Positions 9,442 to 17,756 of a DNA stretch of 64,000 nucleotides are shown here, piece by piece. Numbering within the stretch: the stretch's first letter is position 1; each line of letters starts with the position of its first letter. This DNA is from Eubacteriales bacterium (GTDB taxonomy: Bacteria; Bacillota; Clostridia; Lachnospirales; Lachnospiraceae). The stretch is from positions 1 to 64,000 of the forward strand of contig JAUNOP010000009.1 of the NCBI GenBank assembly GCA_030537135.1. Direction: 5' to 3'. A program made the position numbers and the translations under genes. Below the pieces are notes generated by a model, which did no database searches, was not told the DNA's origin, and saw only the letters and a list, made by a program, of their open reading frames with translations.

Positions 9442-10587
9442 ATGAAGGAAAGAATCAAAAAAGTGGTCGCAGTGGCAGCAGCAACCGCAATGCTCGGCTC
9501 TCTGCCGGCAGTAGGAGCCACCACAGTTTCAGCAGCAGATGAGGATATTACAATTGGTGTTTCCATCTGGAGTTCCACGGATGTTCTGGGCAGTCAGTGC
9601 AAGAAAATCATTGACAAGGCTGCAGAGGCTCTTGATGTAAAAGTAATGTATGTTGACCAGGGACATGTGTCCGAACAAGTTACTTCCTCTGTAGAACAGC
9701 TCTGCGCTGCAGGCTGCAACGGCATTATTATCTGTAATTCAGCAGATTCTGAGATGACATCCGCTATCCAGACCTGCGATGCAAACAATGTTTATCTGAC
9801 CCAGTTCTTCCGTATTATCTCCGAAGAAAACAGTCCTGAGGTTTACCAGACAGCATGCAATTCCCAGTACTATCTTGGAGCCGTACATGAGGACGAGGTC
9901 ACAAACGGTTACACTCTTGTAAATCTTCTTCTCGAAAATGGAGACAGACACATTGGTCTGGAGGCATGGACAGTAGGCGACGCTACCTTCCAGCAGAGAT
10001 GGGCCGGCTACAAGCAGGCAGTGGAGGAATGGAACGAAGCCAACCCAGATGATCAGGCTACCCTGACTGAGCCTGTTTATGCGAATACCTCTTCAGAAGA
10101 GGGAGCAGCAGCAGCTCTTTCCCTCTACAACTCCAATCCTGATATGGACGCTCTGATTGTTGCAGGCGGCGGCGGTGACCCACTGGTTGGCTCTATCGGC
10201 GCTCTGGCAAATGAAGGTCTGACCGGTAAAATTGATGTGGTATCCACTGATTTCCTGGATGATCTGGCAGAACAGCTCGAATCTGGCGGCATGTTTGCTG
10301 AATCTGGCGGACATTTCTGCGACCCACTGTATGCATTCCTGATAACCTATAATGCAGTAAAAGGCAATTATGTTAAAGAGGAAGGTTCCTTTGGATTTGA
10401 AATCGAGTTCCCATATCTGTATGTATCCTCCTCTGAGGACTATGCAAATTATGAGCAGTACTTTGTAGATGACGCTCCTTATACAGACGAAGAGATCGTC
10501 GAGATGGCAGACTACAGCTTTGATGATTTATATAAAGCAGCAACCTCCCTCTCCATTGACGACGTTATTTCCCGTCACAGCAACTAA
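9442..10587 (+). CDS. Sugar ABC transporter substrate-binding protein (periplasmic-binding family 4)
   Basis: This 381-residue secreted protein belongs to the ribose/galactose-type binding family (CUT2 systems). The N-terminus is a clear Sec signal peptide (KKVVAVAAATAMLGSLPAVG) with a likely cut after VSA at about residue 30. No lipobox cysteine is present, which is unusual for a Gram-positive binding protein. The mature part has the two-lobe pattern: ITIGVSIWSS, GCNGIIICNSADSEM and LIVAGGGGDPLVGSIGAL. AGGAGGG precedes the ATG. A stem-loop follows before the permease gene, as often seen where binding proteins are made in excess. The substrate cannot be told from sequence. Confidence 0.85.
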   Translation: MKERIKKVVAVAAATAMLGSLPAVGATTVSAADEDITIGVSIWSSTDVLGSQCKKIIDKAAEALDVKVMYVDQGHVSEQVTSSVEQLCAAGCNGIIICNSADSEMTSAIQTCDANNVYLTQFFRIISEENSPEVYQTACNSQYYLGAVHEDEVTNGYTLVNLLLENGDRHIGLEAWTVGDATFQQRWAGYKQAVEEWNEANPDDQATLTEPVYANTSSEEGAAAALSLYNSNPDMDALIVAGGGGDPLVGSIGALANEGLTGKIDVVSTDFLDDLAEQLESGGMFAESGGHFCDPLYAFLITYNAVKGNYVKEEGSFGFEIEFPYLYVSSSEDYANYEQYFVDDAPYTDEEIVEMADYSFDDLYKAATSLSIDDVISRHSN

Positions 10588-10650
10588 TCCAGTCAACAGA
10601 AAAAGCAGTAACGTAAAATAACATACCTGCTCTGTATATGAGTGTGAACG

Positions 10651-10705
10651 TCTGCCCGCCGAAGATTTGGAAGCAATATCTGCTTTCTAGTCTTTGACGG
10701 GCAGA
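10651..10705 (+). terminator. Intercistronic stem-loop after the binding-protein gene
   Basis: The arms TCTGCCCG (10651-10658) and CGGGCAGA (10698-10705) pair, with further pairing inside. There is no clean U-tract, so it is more likely an attenuator or mRNA-stabilising hairpin that raises expression of the binding protein over the permeases. Confidence 0.55.
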
Positions 10706-10728
10706 AAGAATGGATAAGGAGAACGCTT

Positions 10729-11667
10729 ATGAAAAAACTGAAACAAAGCCAGTATTATGGAATCCTGCTTCTGGTTGTAATGCTCGTAGCTTTCTGGGCA
10801 ATATTTAAAATACTTGCCCCCACAACCTTCGGTTCCCCGGACAAGCTGGCTACCTATATGAAGTCTGCTCTGATTTATGCAGTCGGCGGCTGCGGCCTAT
10901 ATTTTATTTGCGTAATGGGTCCCTTTGATATGAGTGTAGGTGCAAATATTGTACTTTCTTCTATTATTGCCTGCAACGCAAGCATGAAGTTCGGATATAT
11001 CGGTCTGGTTATCGCTCCGTTAATCTGTGGTACTCTGATTGGTCTTATCAACGGAATTGTTTATATTAAACTTCACATTTCTTCCCTGATTGTAACAGTA
11101 GCGCTTTCTCTTATTTATGAAGCTCTCAGCGTATATGCAACCAATGGAAAAAACGTAATTCTTGATATGAAATATCGGGCATTCGGAGATTATCCTGCAA
11201 ACCTGATTCTTGCACTGCTCGCATATCTTCTGTGCGCATTTATTCTGAAATATACCAAAATCGGCACCTATACCTACGCCATTGGCAGCAACGAGGTAGT
11301 TGCAAAAAATATGGGCGTCAATGTTCAGAAATACAAGATAGTTGCCTTTACCCTGGCAGGCCTTTTCTTTGGCCTTCAGGCAATCCTGACTATCAGCTTT
11401 GGTACCTCTATGACCTCTGCCTCCAATCTGTCCTCCATGAGCCGTAACTTTACTCCTCTGATGGGAACCTTCTTTGGACTGGCCTTTAAGAAATACGGTC
11501 ATCCGGTAATCGCAATTGTAATCGGTGAAATGATTATTCAGCTGATGTTCAATGGCTTCGTTGCTCTGGGAGCCCCGACAACTATCCAAAATGTGGTTAC
11601 AGGAGCGGCACTGCTTACCATCGTTGCGTTGACGACAAAGCCAGTAAAAGGGCTTGTGGTAAAATAA
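10729..11667 (+). CDS. CUT2-type sugar ABC transporter permease 1
   Basis: This 312-residue protein has about 8-9 hydrophobic segments and belongs to the RbsC/AraH permease family. Family features are the GPFDMSVGANIVLSS segment early in the protein (equivalent to the D-L-S-V-G block) and AIGSNEVVAKNMGVNVQKYK, the loop that contacts the ATPase. GGAG precedes the ATG. It is followed after 11 bases by the ATPase gene and is one of two different permeases in the operon, so the channel is probably a heterodimer. Confidence 0.88.
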   Translation: MKKLKQSQYYGILLLVVMLVAFWAIFKILAPTTFGSPDKLATYMKSALIYAVGGCGLYFICVMGPFDMSVGANIVLSSIIACNASMKFGYIGLVIAPLICGTLIGLINGIVYIKLHISSLIVTVALSLIYEALSVYATNGKNVILDMKYRAFGDYPANLILALLAYLLCAFILKYTKIGTYTYAIGSNEVVAKNMGVNVQKYKIVAFTLAGLFFGLQAILTISFGTSMTSASNLSSMSRNFTPLMGTFFGLAFKKYGHPVIAIVIGEMIIQLMFNGFVALGAPTTIQNVVTGAALLTIVALTTKPVKGLVVK

Positions 11668-11678
11668 GGAGGAGGACT

Positions 11679-13175
11679 ATGGGTGAAATATTATTAAAAG
11701 CGGATAAAATAGATAAGCATTTTGGAATTACACACGCCCTGGACCACGTCTCTCTCACATTTGAAAAGGGTGAAATTCATGCGCTCATCGGAGAGAATGG
11801 CTCCGGCAAATCCACCATCACTTCCTGCCTTGCCGGTATTCACAAGAAAGACTCCGGAACCTTTATCCTGGAAGGAAAGGAAATCAACGCAGCCAATCAG
11901 GTAGATGCGAATCATCAGGGCGTTGCCATCATTGTGCAGGAAATCGGTACTCTTTCAGGTCTGACTGTGGCAGAAAACATTTTTCTTGGCAATGAGGACA
12001 TGTTTACCAGCCACGGAATCAAGAATACCTCTGCCATGAACAAAAAAGCGCAGGAATATCTGGACAGCTATGGCTTCAGCTATATCGAAGCGTCCAGAGT
12101 CATTGACGATTACAATTTTGAGGACAGAAAGCTCATAGAGATTGTAAAGGCAACCTACTTTAATCCCAAGATTCTGGTTGTGGACGAGACAACCACTGCC
12201 CTCGGTCAGAAAGGGCGTGAGGAGCTGTTCAAGGTCATGCACAGAGTACGCGACACTGGCAACTGCGTTATCTTCATCTCCCATGACCTGGAGGAGGTTA
12301 TTGAGCAGTCTGATAATATCAGCGTGCTTCGCGATGGTGTTATGATTGGCTCCATCAGCAAGGCAGAGGCCACTCCTGACGTGCTGAAAAAGCTGATGGT
12401 TGGTCGCGAAATCGGAGACAGCTATTATCGTACCGATTATGATGAAAAAATCTCCAGTGAAGTCGTTATTTCAGCAAAAAACCTAGCCGTCAAGGGGCAA
12501 ATTGACAATCTGTCTCTGGAGCTTCATAAGGGTGAAATTCTTGGAATCGGCGGACTTTCTGAGTGCGGTATGCACGAGGTAGGAAAAGCGCTCTTTGGCG
12601 CCTCCTATTTCCGAGAGGGGAGTGTGACCCTTGGAGACGGAACTCCTATTAATTCTATCCCTGACGCCATCAAGCACAGCATTGCCTATGCCTCAAAGGA
12701 CAGGGATAATGAATCTCTTGTTATTAATGACACCATCTGTGAAAATATCTGTCTCCCTTCTCTGGAGGAATTGAAGACAGGCGGTATTCTTCGCGGCAGC
12801 GCTATGAAGAAATTTGCGGATAAGTTCGCCAGACAGATGAGTACCAAGATGACCGGAGTGGACCAGTTCGTGTCTGCGCTCTCTGGCGGAAATAAGCAGA
12901 AGGTTGTTCTGGCTCGCTGGATTGGAAAGGATTCTGATTTAATTATTCTGGATTCTCCGACCCGTGGCATTGATGTAAAGGTAAAGGCAGATATCTATAA
13001 TATGATGAATAACATGAGAAAAAGCGGAAAATCCATTATCATGATTTCAGAGGAAATCATGGAGCTGCTTGGTATGGCAGATCGTATTCTTATTATGAAG
13101 GACGGCAGAATCAACGGCGAATTTCTCCGTTCCAGAGATTTGAAGGATACTGACCTGATTGAGAAGATGATATAA
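11679..13175 (+). CDS. CUT2-type sugar ABC transporter ATPase (two nucleotide-binding domains)
   Basis: This 498-residue RbsA/MglA-like protein has two fused ATPase domains. Domain 1 (about 5-240) has Walker A GENGSGKST and Walker B ILVVDETTTAL, but its signature is degenerate: NFEDRKLIEI stands where LSxGQ is expected. Domain 2 (about 255-495) has a degenerate Walker A (GLSECGMHEVGKA) but an intact signature LSGGNKQKV, and Walker B LIILDSPTRGID with Ser in place of the catalytic Glu. Only one composite ATP site (Walker A of domain 1 with the signature of domain 2) therefore looks complete. The pattern is known for RbsA-type proteins, though the loss of the first signature is stronger here. 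Spacing to both permease genes is short (11 and 12 bases). Confidence 0.92.
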   Translation: MGEILLKADKIDKHFGITHALDHVSLTFEKGEIHALIGENGSGKSTITSCLAGIHKKDSGTFILEGKEINAANQVDANHQGVAIIVQEIGTLSGLTVAENIFLGNEDMFTSHGIKNTSAMNKKAQEYLDSYGFSYIEASRVIDDYNFEDRKLIEIVKATYFNPKILVVDETTTALGQKGREELFKVMHRVRDTGNCVIFISHDLEEVIEQSDNISVLRDGVMIGSISKAEATPDVLKKLMVGREIGDSYYRTDYDEKISSEVVISAKNLAVKGQIDNLSLELHKGEILGIGGLSECGMHEVGKALFGASYFREGSVTLGDGTPINSIPDAIKHSIAYASKDRDNESLVINDTICENICLPSLEELKTGGILRGSAMKKFADKFARQMSTKMTGVDQFVSALSGGNKQKVVLARWIGKDSDLIILDSPTRGIDVKVKADIYNMMNNMRKSGKSIIMISEEIMELLGMADRILIMKDGRINGEFLRSRDLKDTDLIEKMI

Positions 13176-13187
13176 GGGGGTAAAAAA

Positions 13188-14153
13188 ATGGATACAACAG
13201 TAAAAAACAAATCAGCTGAAAACATACCGTTTCTGGAAAGACCCATTGTACGTACCATTCTTCCTATTGCAGGTTTTGTTATAATATGCATTCTGTTTGC
13301 AATCCTGACAGAGGGAAGATTGTTTCGGCCTCAGAATCTTTCCCTGCTTTTGAGCCAGTCCTACATGTTGTTGATTTCTTCTATCGGCGTGTTCATGGTA
13401 ATGACTATGGGAGGATTGGATTTTTCCCAGGGTTCCATGCTGGGCGTGTCATCGATTGTTGTCTGCTATCTGTCACATTACAGCATCATTCTTGCCGTTA
13501 TCGGCGGCGTAGTGACAGGCGGACTTATCGGTCTGATGAACGGCTACTTTAATGTAAAACGAAAAATAACAAGCTTCATTGTTACCATCTGCAATATGTA
13601 CCTGTTCCGCGGTGTATGTGCTTATGCAACCACTTCATCGCCGGTTTACGGCGTCAGCGATATTTCAAAATACAATACGCTGCCGTTTATGCTTACTTTC
13701 ACGATTATCATTTTTGCAGCCGCTTACCTTACCTTTACCTTTACTGGTCTTGGCTCCAGATTAAAGGCCATCGGTGCAGGAGAAACTGCAGCCAGATTTG
13801 CGGGTATCCGCGTAGAGCGCACAAAAATGCTCGTGTACATGGCAGCCGGCTGTATTACCGGACTTGCCGCCTTTGTCAATTCTGTAAAGGTTGGTTCTGT
13901 TACCTCCACAGCAGGAAATCAGCTTGAGACTCAGATTATGATCGCTCTGGTTCTCGGCGGAATGCCGGTCAATGGCGGGGCTAAGGTGAAATTTTATAAT
14001 ATCATTCTTGGTGTTATGACTTATAAAATTCTCTCCAGCGGTCTTGTCATGCTGATGATTCCCACACAGCTTCAGCAGCTTATCCTCGGTATTATCTTCC
14101 TGGCAGAGGTTGCCCTGTTCAGCGACAGAAAGACCGGAATGATTGTAAAATAA
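13188..14153 (+). CDS. CUT2-type sugar ABC transporter permease 2
   Basis: This 321-residue RbsC-family permease has about 8-9 membrane segments. The block MTMGGLDFSQGSMLGVSS matches the conserved family loop, and AIGAGETAARFAGIRVERTK is the ATPase-contacting loop. GGGGG precedes the ATG 12 bases after the ATPase stop. It differs strongly from permease 1, so the pair is not a recent duplication. It is the last gene of the operon and a terminator follows. Confidence 0.88.
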   Translation: MDTTVKNKSAENIPFLERPIVRTILPIAGFVIICILFAILTEGRLFRPQNLSLLLSQSYMLLISSIGVFMVMTMGGLDFSQGSMLGVSSIVVCYLSHYSIILAVIGGVVTGGLIGLMNGYFNVKRKITSFIVTICNMYLFRGVCAYATTSSPVYGVSDISKYNTLPFMLTFTIIIFAAAYLTFTFTGLGSRLKAIGAGETAARFAGIRVERTKMLVYMAAGCITGLAAFVNSVKVGSVTSTAGNQLETQIMIALVLGGMPVNGGAKVKFYNIILGVMTYKILSSGLVMLMIPTQLQQLILGIIFLAEVALFSDRKTGMIVK

Positions 14154-14160
14154 CCTGTCA

Positions 14161-14193
14161 GAGCCTTCTCCTATCTGAGAAGGCTCTTTTTTT
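14161..14193 (+). terminator. Terminator of the sugar ABC operon
   Basis: GAGCCTTCTC (14161-14170) pairs with GAGAAGGCTC (14177-14186) and is followed by seven T. Confidence 0.92.
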
Positions 14194-14221
14194 GAGCAAG
14201 AAGACTGTGCAAGACTCAGGG

Positions 14222-14249
14222 TTTTCATTCTCTCGAATTATGTTATAAT
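14222..14249 (+). promoter_or_regulatory. Probable sigma-A promoter of the mscS-like gene
   Basis: TTTTCA (14222-14227), a 16-base spacer and a perfect TATAAT (14244-14249) lie 21 bases before the start codon, with AAGGAGG at 14258-14264. Confidence 0.55.
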
Positions 14250-14270
14250 AAGAAAAAAAGGAGGTCTCTC

Positions 14271-15074
14271 ATGGAAAAATTTCTCTCATTTATAACAGAG
14301 CTTGCCACTACTATAGGTACCAGAATTCTTTTTGCCGCTATTTTGCTGCTTGTGGGCAGGCTCATCATCAAAAACGTAGTGCGGCTCCTTCGGGGCAATC
14401 ATCTCTTTGACAAAACAGATGCTGCTGTCCGAAGCTTTACCCTGAGTTTTGTAGAAATCGGACTGTATGTGCTTCTGGTCATCTCTGTCATCGGGATTCT
14501 GGGCGTTCCTATGGCGTCCGTTGTCGCTGCTCTCGCCTCTGCAAGCGTTGCCATTGGTCTTGCGCTTCAGGGTGCGCTCGCCAACCTGGCAGGAGGCATT
14601 ATGCTGCTGCTTTTCCGCCCCTTTCAGATTGGAGATTACATAGACGCTGCCGGCGTCTCCGGCACTGCCAAGGAGATTACCTTCTTCTACACAGTCCTTG
14701 TCACCTTTGACAACAAATATGTCACCATTCCAAACGGCACCCTCATGAATGCCAATGTGGTCAACTATTCCACTGCCCCTGTCCGCCGCGTGGATTTGAA
14801 TTTCTCCTGCGCCCGCGGAGAGTCCCCCTCCAAATTGCAGGACATCCTCCTTGAGGCAGCCTTTGCAAATGAAAAAGTGCTGGACGAGCCTGAGCCTCCC
14901 TTTGCCTGCATAACCGGAATCACAGATGAAGCCATGCAGTTCAGCCTGCGCATCTGGTGCCAGAACGAATATTACTGGACCGTGTATTTTGATTTGAATC
15001 AGAAAATCATAGAGGCTCTGACCAAAAACGGCGTCCATGCCCCGGCTGTGCGCGTTACCACAGAAGCCAGATAA
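14271..15074 (+). CDS. MscS-family small-conductance mechanosensitive channel
   Basis: This 267-residue membrane protein should open under membrane tension during hypo-osmotic shock. Three N-terminal membrane segments are seen, the third being the pore helix rich in Ala and Gly (VVAALASASVAIGLALQG followed by ALANLAGGIMLLLFRPF). The soluble beta domain (LVTFDNKYVTIPNG) and the alpha-beta C-terminal domain follow. Length and order match the single-unit MscS/YggB type. It has its own promoter and ends before a bidirectional terminator, so it is a single-gene unit. Confidence 0.92.
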   Translation: MEKFLSFITELATTIGTRILFAAILLLVGRLIIKNVVRLLRGNHLFDKTDAAVRSFTLSFVEIGLYVLLVISVIGILGVPMASVVAALASASVAIGLALQGALANLAGGIMLLLFRPFQIGDYIDAAGVSGTAKEITFFYTVLVTFDNKYVTIPNGTLMNANVVNYSTAPVRRVDLNFSCARGESPSKLQDILLEAAFANEKVLDEPEPPFACITGITDEAMQFSLRIWCQNEYYWTVYFDLNQKIIEALTKNGVHAPAVRVTTEAR

Positions 15075-15094
15075 TCTATCCTCTTTGCAGCCTA

Positions 15095-15194
15095 AAAAAA
15101 CAGCTGTCCTGAGCTTTTTGTCTGATATATACCCTCTTTACCGGATTGTCCGATAAAGAAGGTGCATATCATTCTCATAAGACAGCTGTTTTTT
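15095..15194. terminator. Long bidirectional terminator between convergent genes
   Basis: AAAAAACAGCTGTC (15095-15108) is the exact complement of GACAGCTGTTTTTT (15181-15194). The A-run and T-run allow use from both strands. The 72-base loop contains a smaller stem (CTTTACCGGA with TCCGATAAAG, near 15137-15158). Confidence 0.7.
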
Positions 15195-15269
15195 ACCCTC
15201 TTTTTCTATATTTCCAAGAAAGCTGCTCGTAAGCCTTCTGGCCGAAATATTATAAAACCCTCTGCGCCT

Positions 15270-16565
15270 CTATTTCACAGTCAATGCATTCGGATAAATC
15301 CACTCCATTCTACTGTCAGGGAATCTTTCATCTATTGTTCTCTGCCATTCCTCCTTTGCCGGAATCCCCCTTTTTCTTTCATCATAGCGTGTAAGCGCCA
15401 GACAGGAAACTGCTCCATTGCACAGCATAAACGCAATCAATACCCATGTCAGAATCTTCCCCGCCTTCACGGGAATTTTCTCAATGCAGGCAGATATCTT
15501 AGGATACAAGAGCTTAAGCCATACGACCGCTGCGATTCCCCAGAAAAAGCAATACAAAAGATTGATTCGTCCGCCAAGGTTAAACGGAATCTTGCTGTAG
15601 TCCCAGAATACTGTACCAAATACCAGCTCTGTAAACACACTACACAGATATTCATATGCTCCTCCCAGAAAGGTTCCCACCCAAAACAAAAAGCCGTCTG
15701 AACGATCGCGGTACCTGTACAAAAGAGCAGTCACCGCCGCAATGGCAAGTCCCCATACAATGCTGAAAGGTCCCCATACCACACTGCTTCTGCTCATCCA
15801 TATTCCCATCTTAAGACGGCAGAAAATCGTCTCTGTAATGTCTCCCAGAAAGGCTCCTATAAAAAAAAGCATCACGATTTTATAAAAATCACAGCCAGAG
15901 GCAAACACTGCCTTATCTCTGGCAAAAGCCTGCTTTCTCTCAACATTCGGATAAGCCCTCCTGATACGCGCATCCACATGTCCATAAATAAAACGTCCAA
16001 GGCGGGAGCTGATTTCGCTCATCCATGCATCGGCAGCCTCCCACCTGCTCATTCTTCTGCTTCTTCCAGAAAGGATAATCAAAGTTGCAGCTATATCAAC
16101 CCCAAGAAACCCCAGAAGAATCCATATCACAATCCTTCCCGGAAGGGACGGAAGCGCCCCGAACAGCCCTGTCAGGAGAGTATTGCCCCATCGGATGCTC
16201 AAAACGCCCAGCACACCCCAAAGGAGCGACACCGGCAGGCTGATATAGCCGTCCAGGTTCCAGGGCAGATTCGAATAATCCCACCATTTTTCATGATACA
16301 TGGCTTCAATCAGATGTCCTGCTGTCCACTCAATCACTGTGGAAAGAATTACAATTCCCAGAAACAGCCATATGCCGCCAAGTTCCTGAAAGCCGATTGC
16401 AATGATAACAGCCGTTGTGCCGTAGATTACGCAAAATGGTCCATTGATAAGACCTCTGTTCACAAAACGCTTTTGCTTTGCAGCAGCTGATACTGTCTCA
16501 AGCACCCATCCCAAAAAAGAATAGCAGTAAAACAGCCATAAAAGTTCATATCCCGTATATCTCAT
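15270..16565 (-). CDS. Putative ABC-transporter-permease-like membrane protein (CmpB-type), internally duplicated
   Basis: This 431-residue protein has about 10-11 hydrophobic segments and consists of two related halves. The first half has FLGWVLETV, NRGLINGPFCVIYG and WDYSNLPWNLDGYISL. The second half has FLGDITETIF, SSVVWGPFSIVWG and WDYSKIPFNLGGRINL. This repeat matches the family usually annotated as putative ABC transporter permease (CmpB-type), common in Firmicutes and of unknown function. AGGAGGAGG lies before the ATG. No ATPase gene is adjacent, so the ABC name should be taken with caution. The tail (about 390-431) is polar. Confidence 0.7.
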   Translation of the reverse strand: MRYTGYELLWLFYCYSFLGWVLETVSAAAKQKRFVNRGLINGPFCVIYGTTAVIIAIGFQELGGIWLFLGIVILSTVIEWTAGHLIEAMYHEKWWDYSNLPWNLDGYISLPVSLLWGVLGVLSIRWGNTLLTGLFGALPSLPGRIVIWILLGFLGVDIAATLIILSGRSRRMSRWEAADAWMSEISSRLGRFIYGHVDARIRRAYPNVERKQAFARDKAVFASGCDFYKIVMLFFIGAFLGDITETIFCRLKMGIWMSRSSVVWGPFSIVWGLAIAAVTALLYRYRDRSDGFLFWVGTFLGGAYEYLCSVFTELVFGTVFWDYSKIPFNLGGRINLLYCFFWGIAAVVWLKLLYPKISACIEKIPVKAGKILTWVLIAFMLCNGAVSCLALTRYDERKRGIPAKEEWQRTIDERFPDSRMEWIYPNALTVK

Positions 16566-16647
16566 ATGCCTCCTCCTTTGTATATGCTTCTGATTTTATC
16601 ACATTTTCTCCAAAGGAAAAAGTCCTATATAGAATGCCAACATCTTC

Positions 16648-16674
16648 TTAACGTTTCTTAACATTTTCTTAACG
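16648..16674 (+). promoter_or_regulatory. Triple TTAAC direct repeat upstream of the sulfation operon promoter
   Basis: TTAACG (16648-16653), TTAACA (16658-16663) and TTAACG (16669-16674) are spaced 10 and 11 bases apart, one helical turn each. They end 25 bases before the -35 box. The arrangement resembles the direct-repeat boxes of PhoP/PhoB-type regulators, but the regulator is unknown. The site also lies 83-109 bases upstream of the divergent membrane protein gene. Confidence 0.5.
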
Positions 16675-16698
16675 TTTAAAAATTTCGTTTCCTGCATC

Positions 16699-16727
16699 TT
16701 GCGTGAAATGAAAACTTTTTATATAAT
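16699..16727 (+). promoter_or_regulatory. Sigma-A promoter of the sulfation operon
   Basis: TTGCGT (16699-16704), a 17-base spacer and TATAAT (16722-16727) form a good sigma-A promoter. The predicted leader RNA is about 130 bases and holds a small CCGC/GCGG hairpin just before the ribosome binding site. No known riboswitch fold was recognised. Confidence 0.65.
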
Positions 16728-16862
16728 AAAAAGGCATTATAAGAATGAAGGGACTACAGAGAGTCTTTTCTCTGCTGGTTTTGCTTGTTTAGAAAATCCG
16801 CAGAAGAATAAATTACCTCTGTTGCTATTTTATGCCGCTTATGCGGCGGAATGGAGTTATTT

Positions 16863-17756
16863 ATGAATCATTTGGACAAACTAGAGGCAGAAGCGATTTA
16901 TATTATGCGCGAAGTAGCCGCAGAATGCGAAAAGCCGGTTATGCTGTATTCCATTGGAAAGGACTCCTCTGTTATGCTGCATCTGGCAATGAAGGCGTTT
17001 TATCCAGAGAAGCCTCCCTTTCCGTTTCTTCATGTGAATACCACATGGAAATTCAAGGAAATGATTCAGTTCCGCGACCAGAGAGCAAAAGAGCTTGGAA
17101 TTGAAATGCTGGAATATATTAACGAGGAGGGTGTTGCCCAGGGAATCAATCCCTTTGACCACGGCGCCTCCTACACAGACATTATGAAGACACAGGCGCT
17201 CAAGCAGGCGCTGAACAAATACGGATTCACAGCGGCCTTTGGGGGCGGCAGAAGAGATGAGGAAAAATCCAGAGCAAAGGAGAGAATTTTCTCCTTCCGA
17301 AATGAAAATCATGCCTGGGATCCCAAAAATCAACGGCCTGAAATGTGGCAGCTTTTTAATACCAGAATCAAGCAGGGAGAAAGTATCCGCGTATTCCCGC
17401 TCTCTAACTGGACAGAAAAGGATATCTGGCAGTATATCAAGAGAGAGAATATCCCGATTGTTTCCCTTTATTTTGCTGCTCCGCGCCCGGTTGTGCGCAG
17501 AAACGGGCAGCTTATCATGGTGGACGACGACCGAATGAAGCTTCTTCCCGGTGAAAAAATAGAGACAAAGATGGTTCGCTTCCGCACACTTGGCTGCTAT
17601 CCCCTGACAGGCGGCATGGAATCCAATGCCGTGACACTGGACGAGATTATAGAAGAAACGCTCTCCTCTGTGGAATCTGAGCGTACAAGCCGTATCATTG
17701 ATTCTGACGGCGGTTCTTCAAGCATGGAAAAAAGAAAACGGGAGGGTTATTTCTAA
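16863..17756 (+). CDS. cysD: Sulfate adenylyltransferase subunit 2 (ATP sulfurylase small subunit)
   Basis: This 297-residue cytoplasmic enzyme, with CysN, makes adenosine 5'-phosphosulfate (APS) from ATP and sulfate. It has the PP-loop [13 protein letters not shown] of the ATP-pyrophosphatase fold, the [20 protein letters not shown] block and the C-terminal LGCYPLTGG and SERTSRIID segments that mark CysD. The ATG at 16863 was chosen over 16851 because GGAG sits 6 bases upstream and the resulting N-terminus [14 protein letters not shown] matches the family. Its stop overlaps the cysN start by one base. No PAPS or APS reductase gene follows, so the product probably feeds sulfation rather than cysteine synthesis. 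Confidence 0.95.
   Translation: MNHLDKLEAEAIYIMREVAAECEKPVMLYSIGKDSSVMLHLAMKAFYPEKPPFPFLHVNTTWKFKEMIQFRDQRAKELGIEMLEYINEEGVAQGINPFDHGASYTDIMKTQALKQALNKYGFTAAFGGGRRDEEKSRAKERIFSFRNENHAWDPKNQRPEMWQLFNTRIKQGESIRVFPLSNWTEKDIWQYIKRENIPIVSLYFAAPRPVVRRNGQLIMVDDDRMKLLPGEKIETKMVRFRTLGCYPLTGGMESNAVTLDEIIEETLSSVESERTSRIIDSDGGSSSMEKRKREGYF

Noticed and set aside
16728..16862. Riboswitch or T-box in the leader of the sulfation operon
   Set aside because: Only a small CCGC/GCGG hairpin is seen; no known conserved core was recognised.
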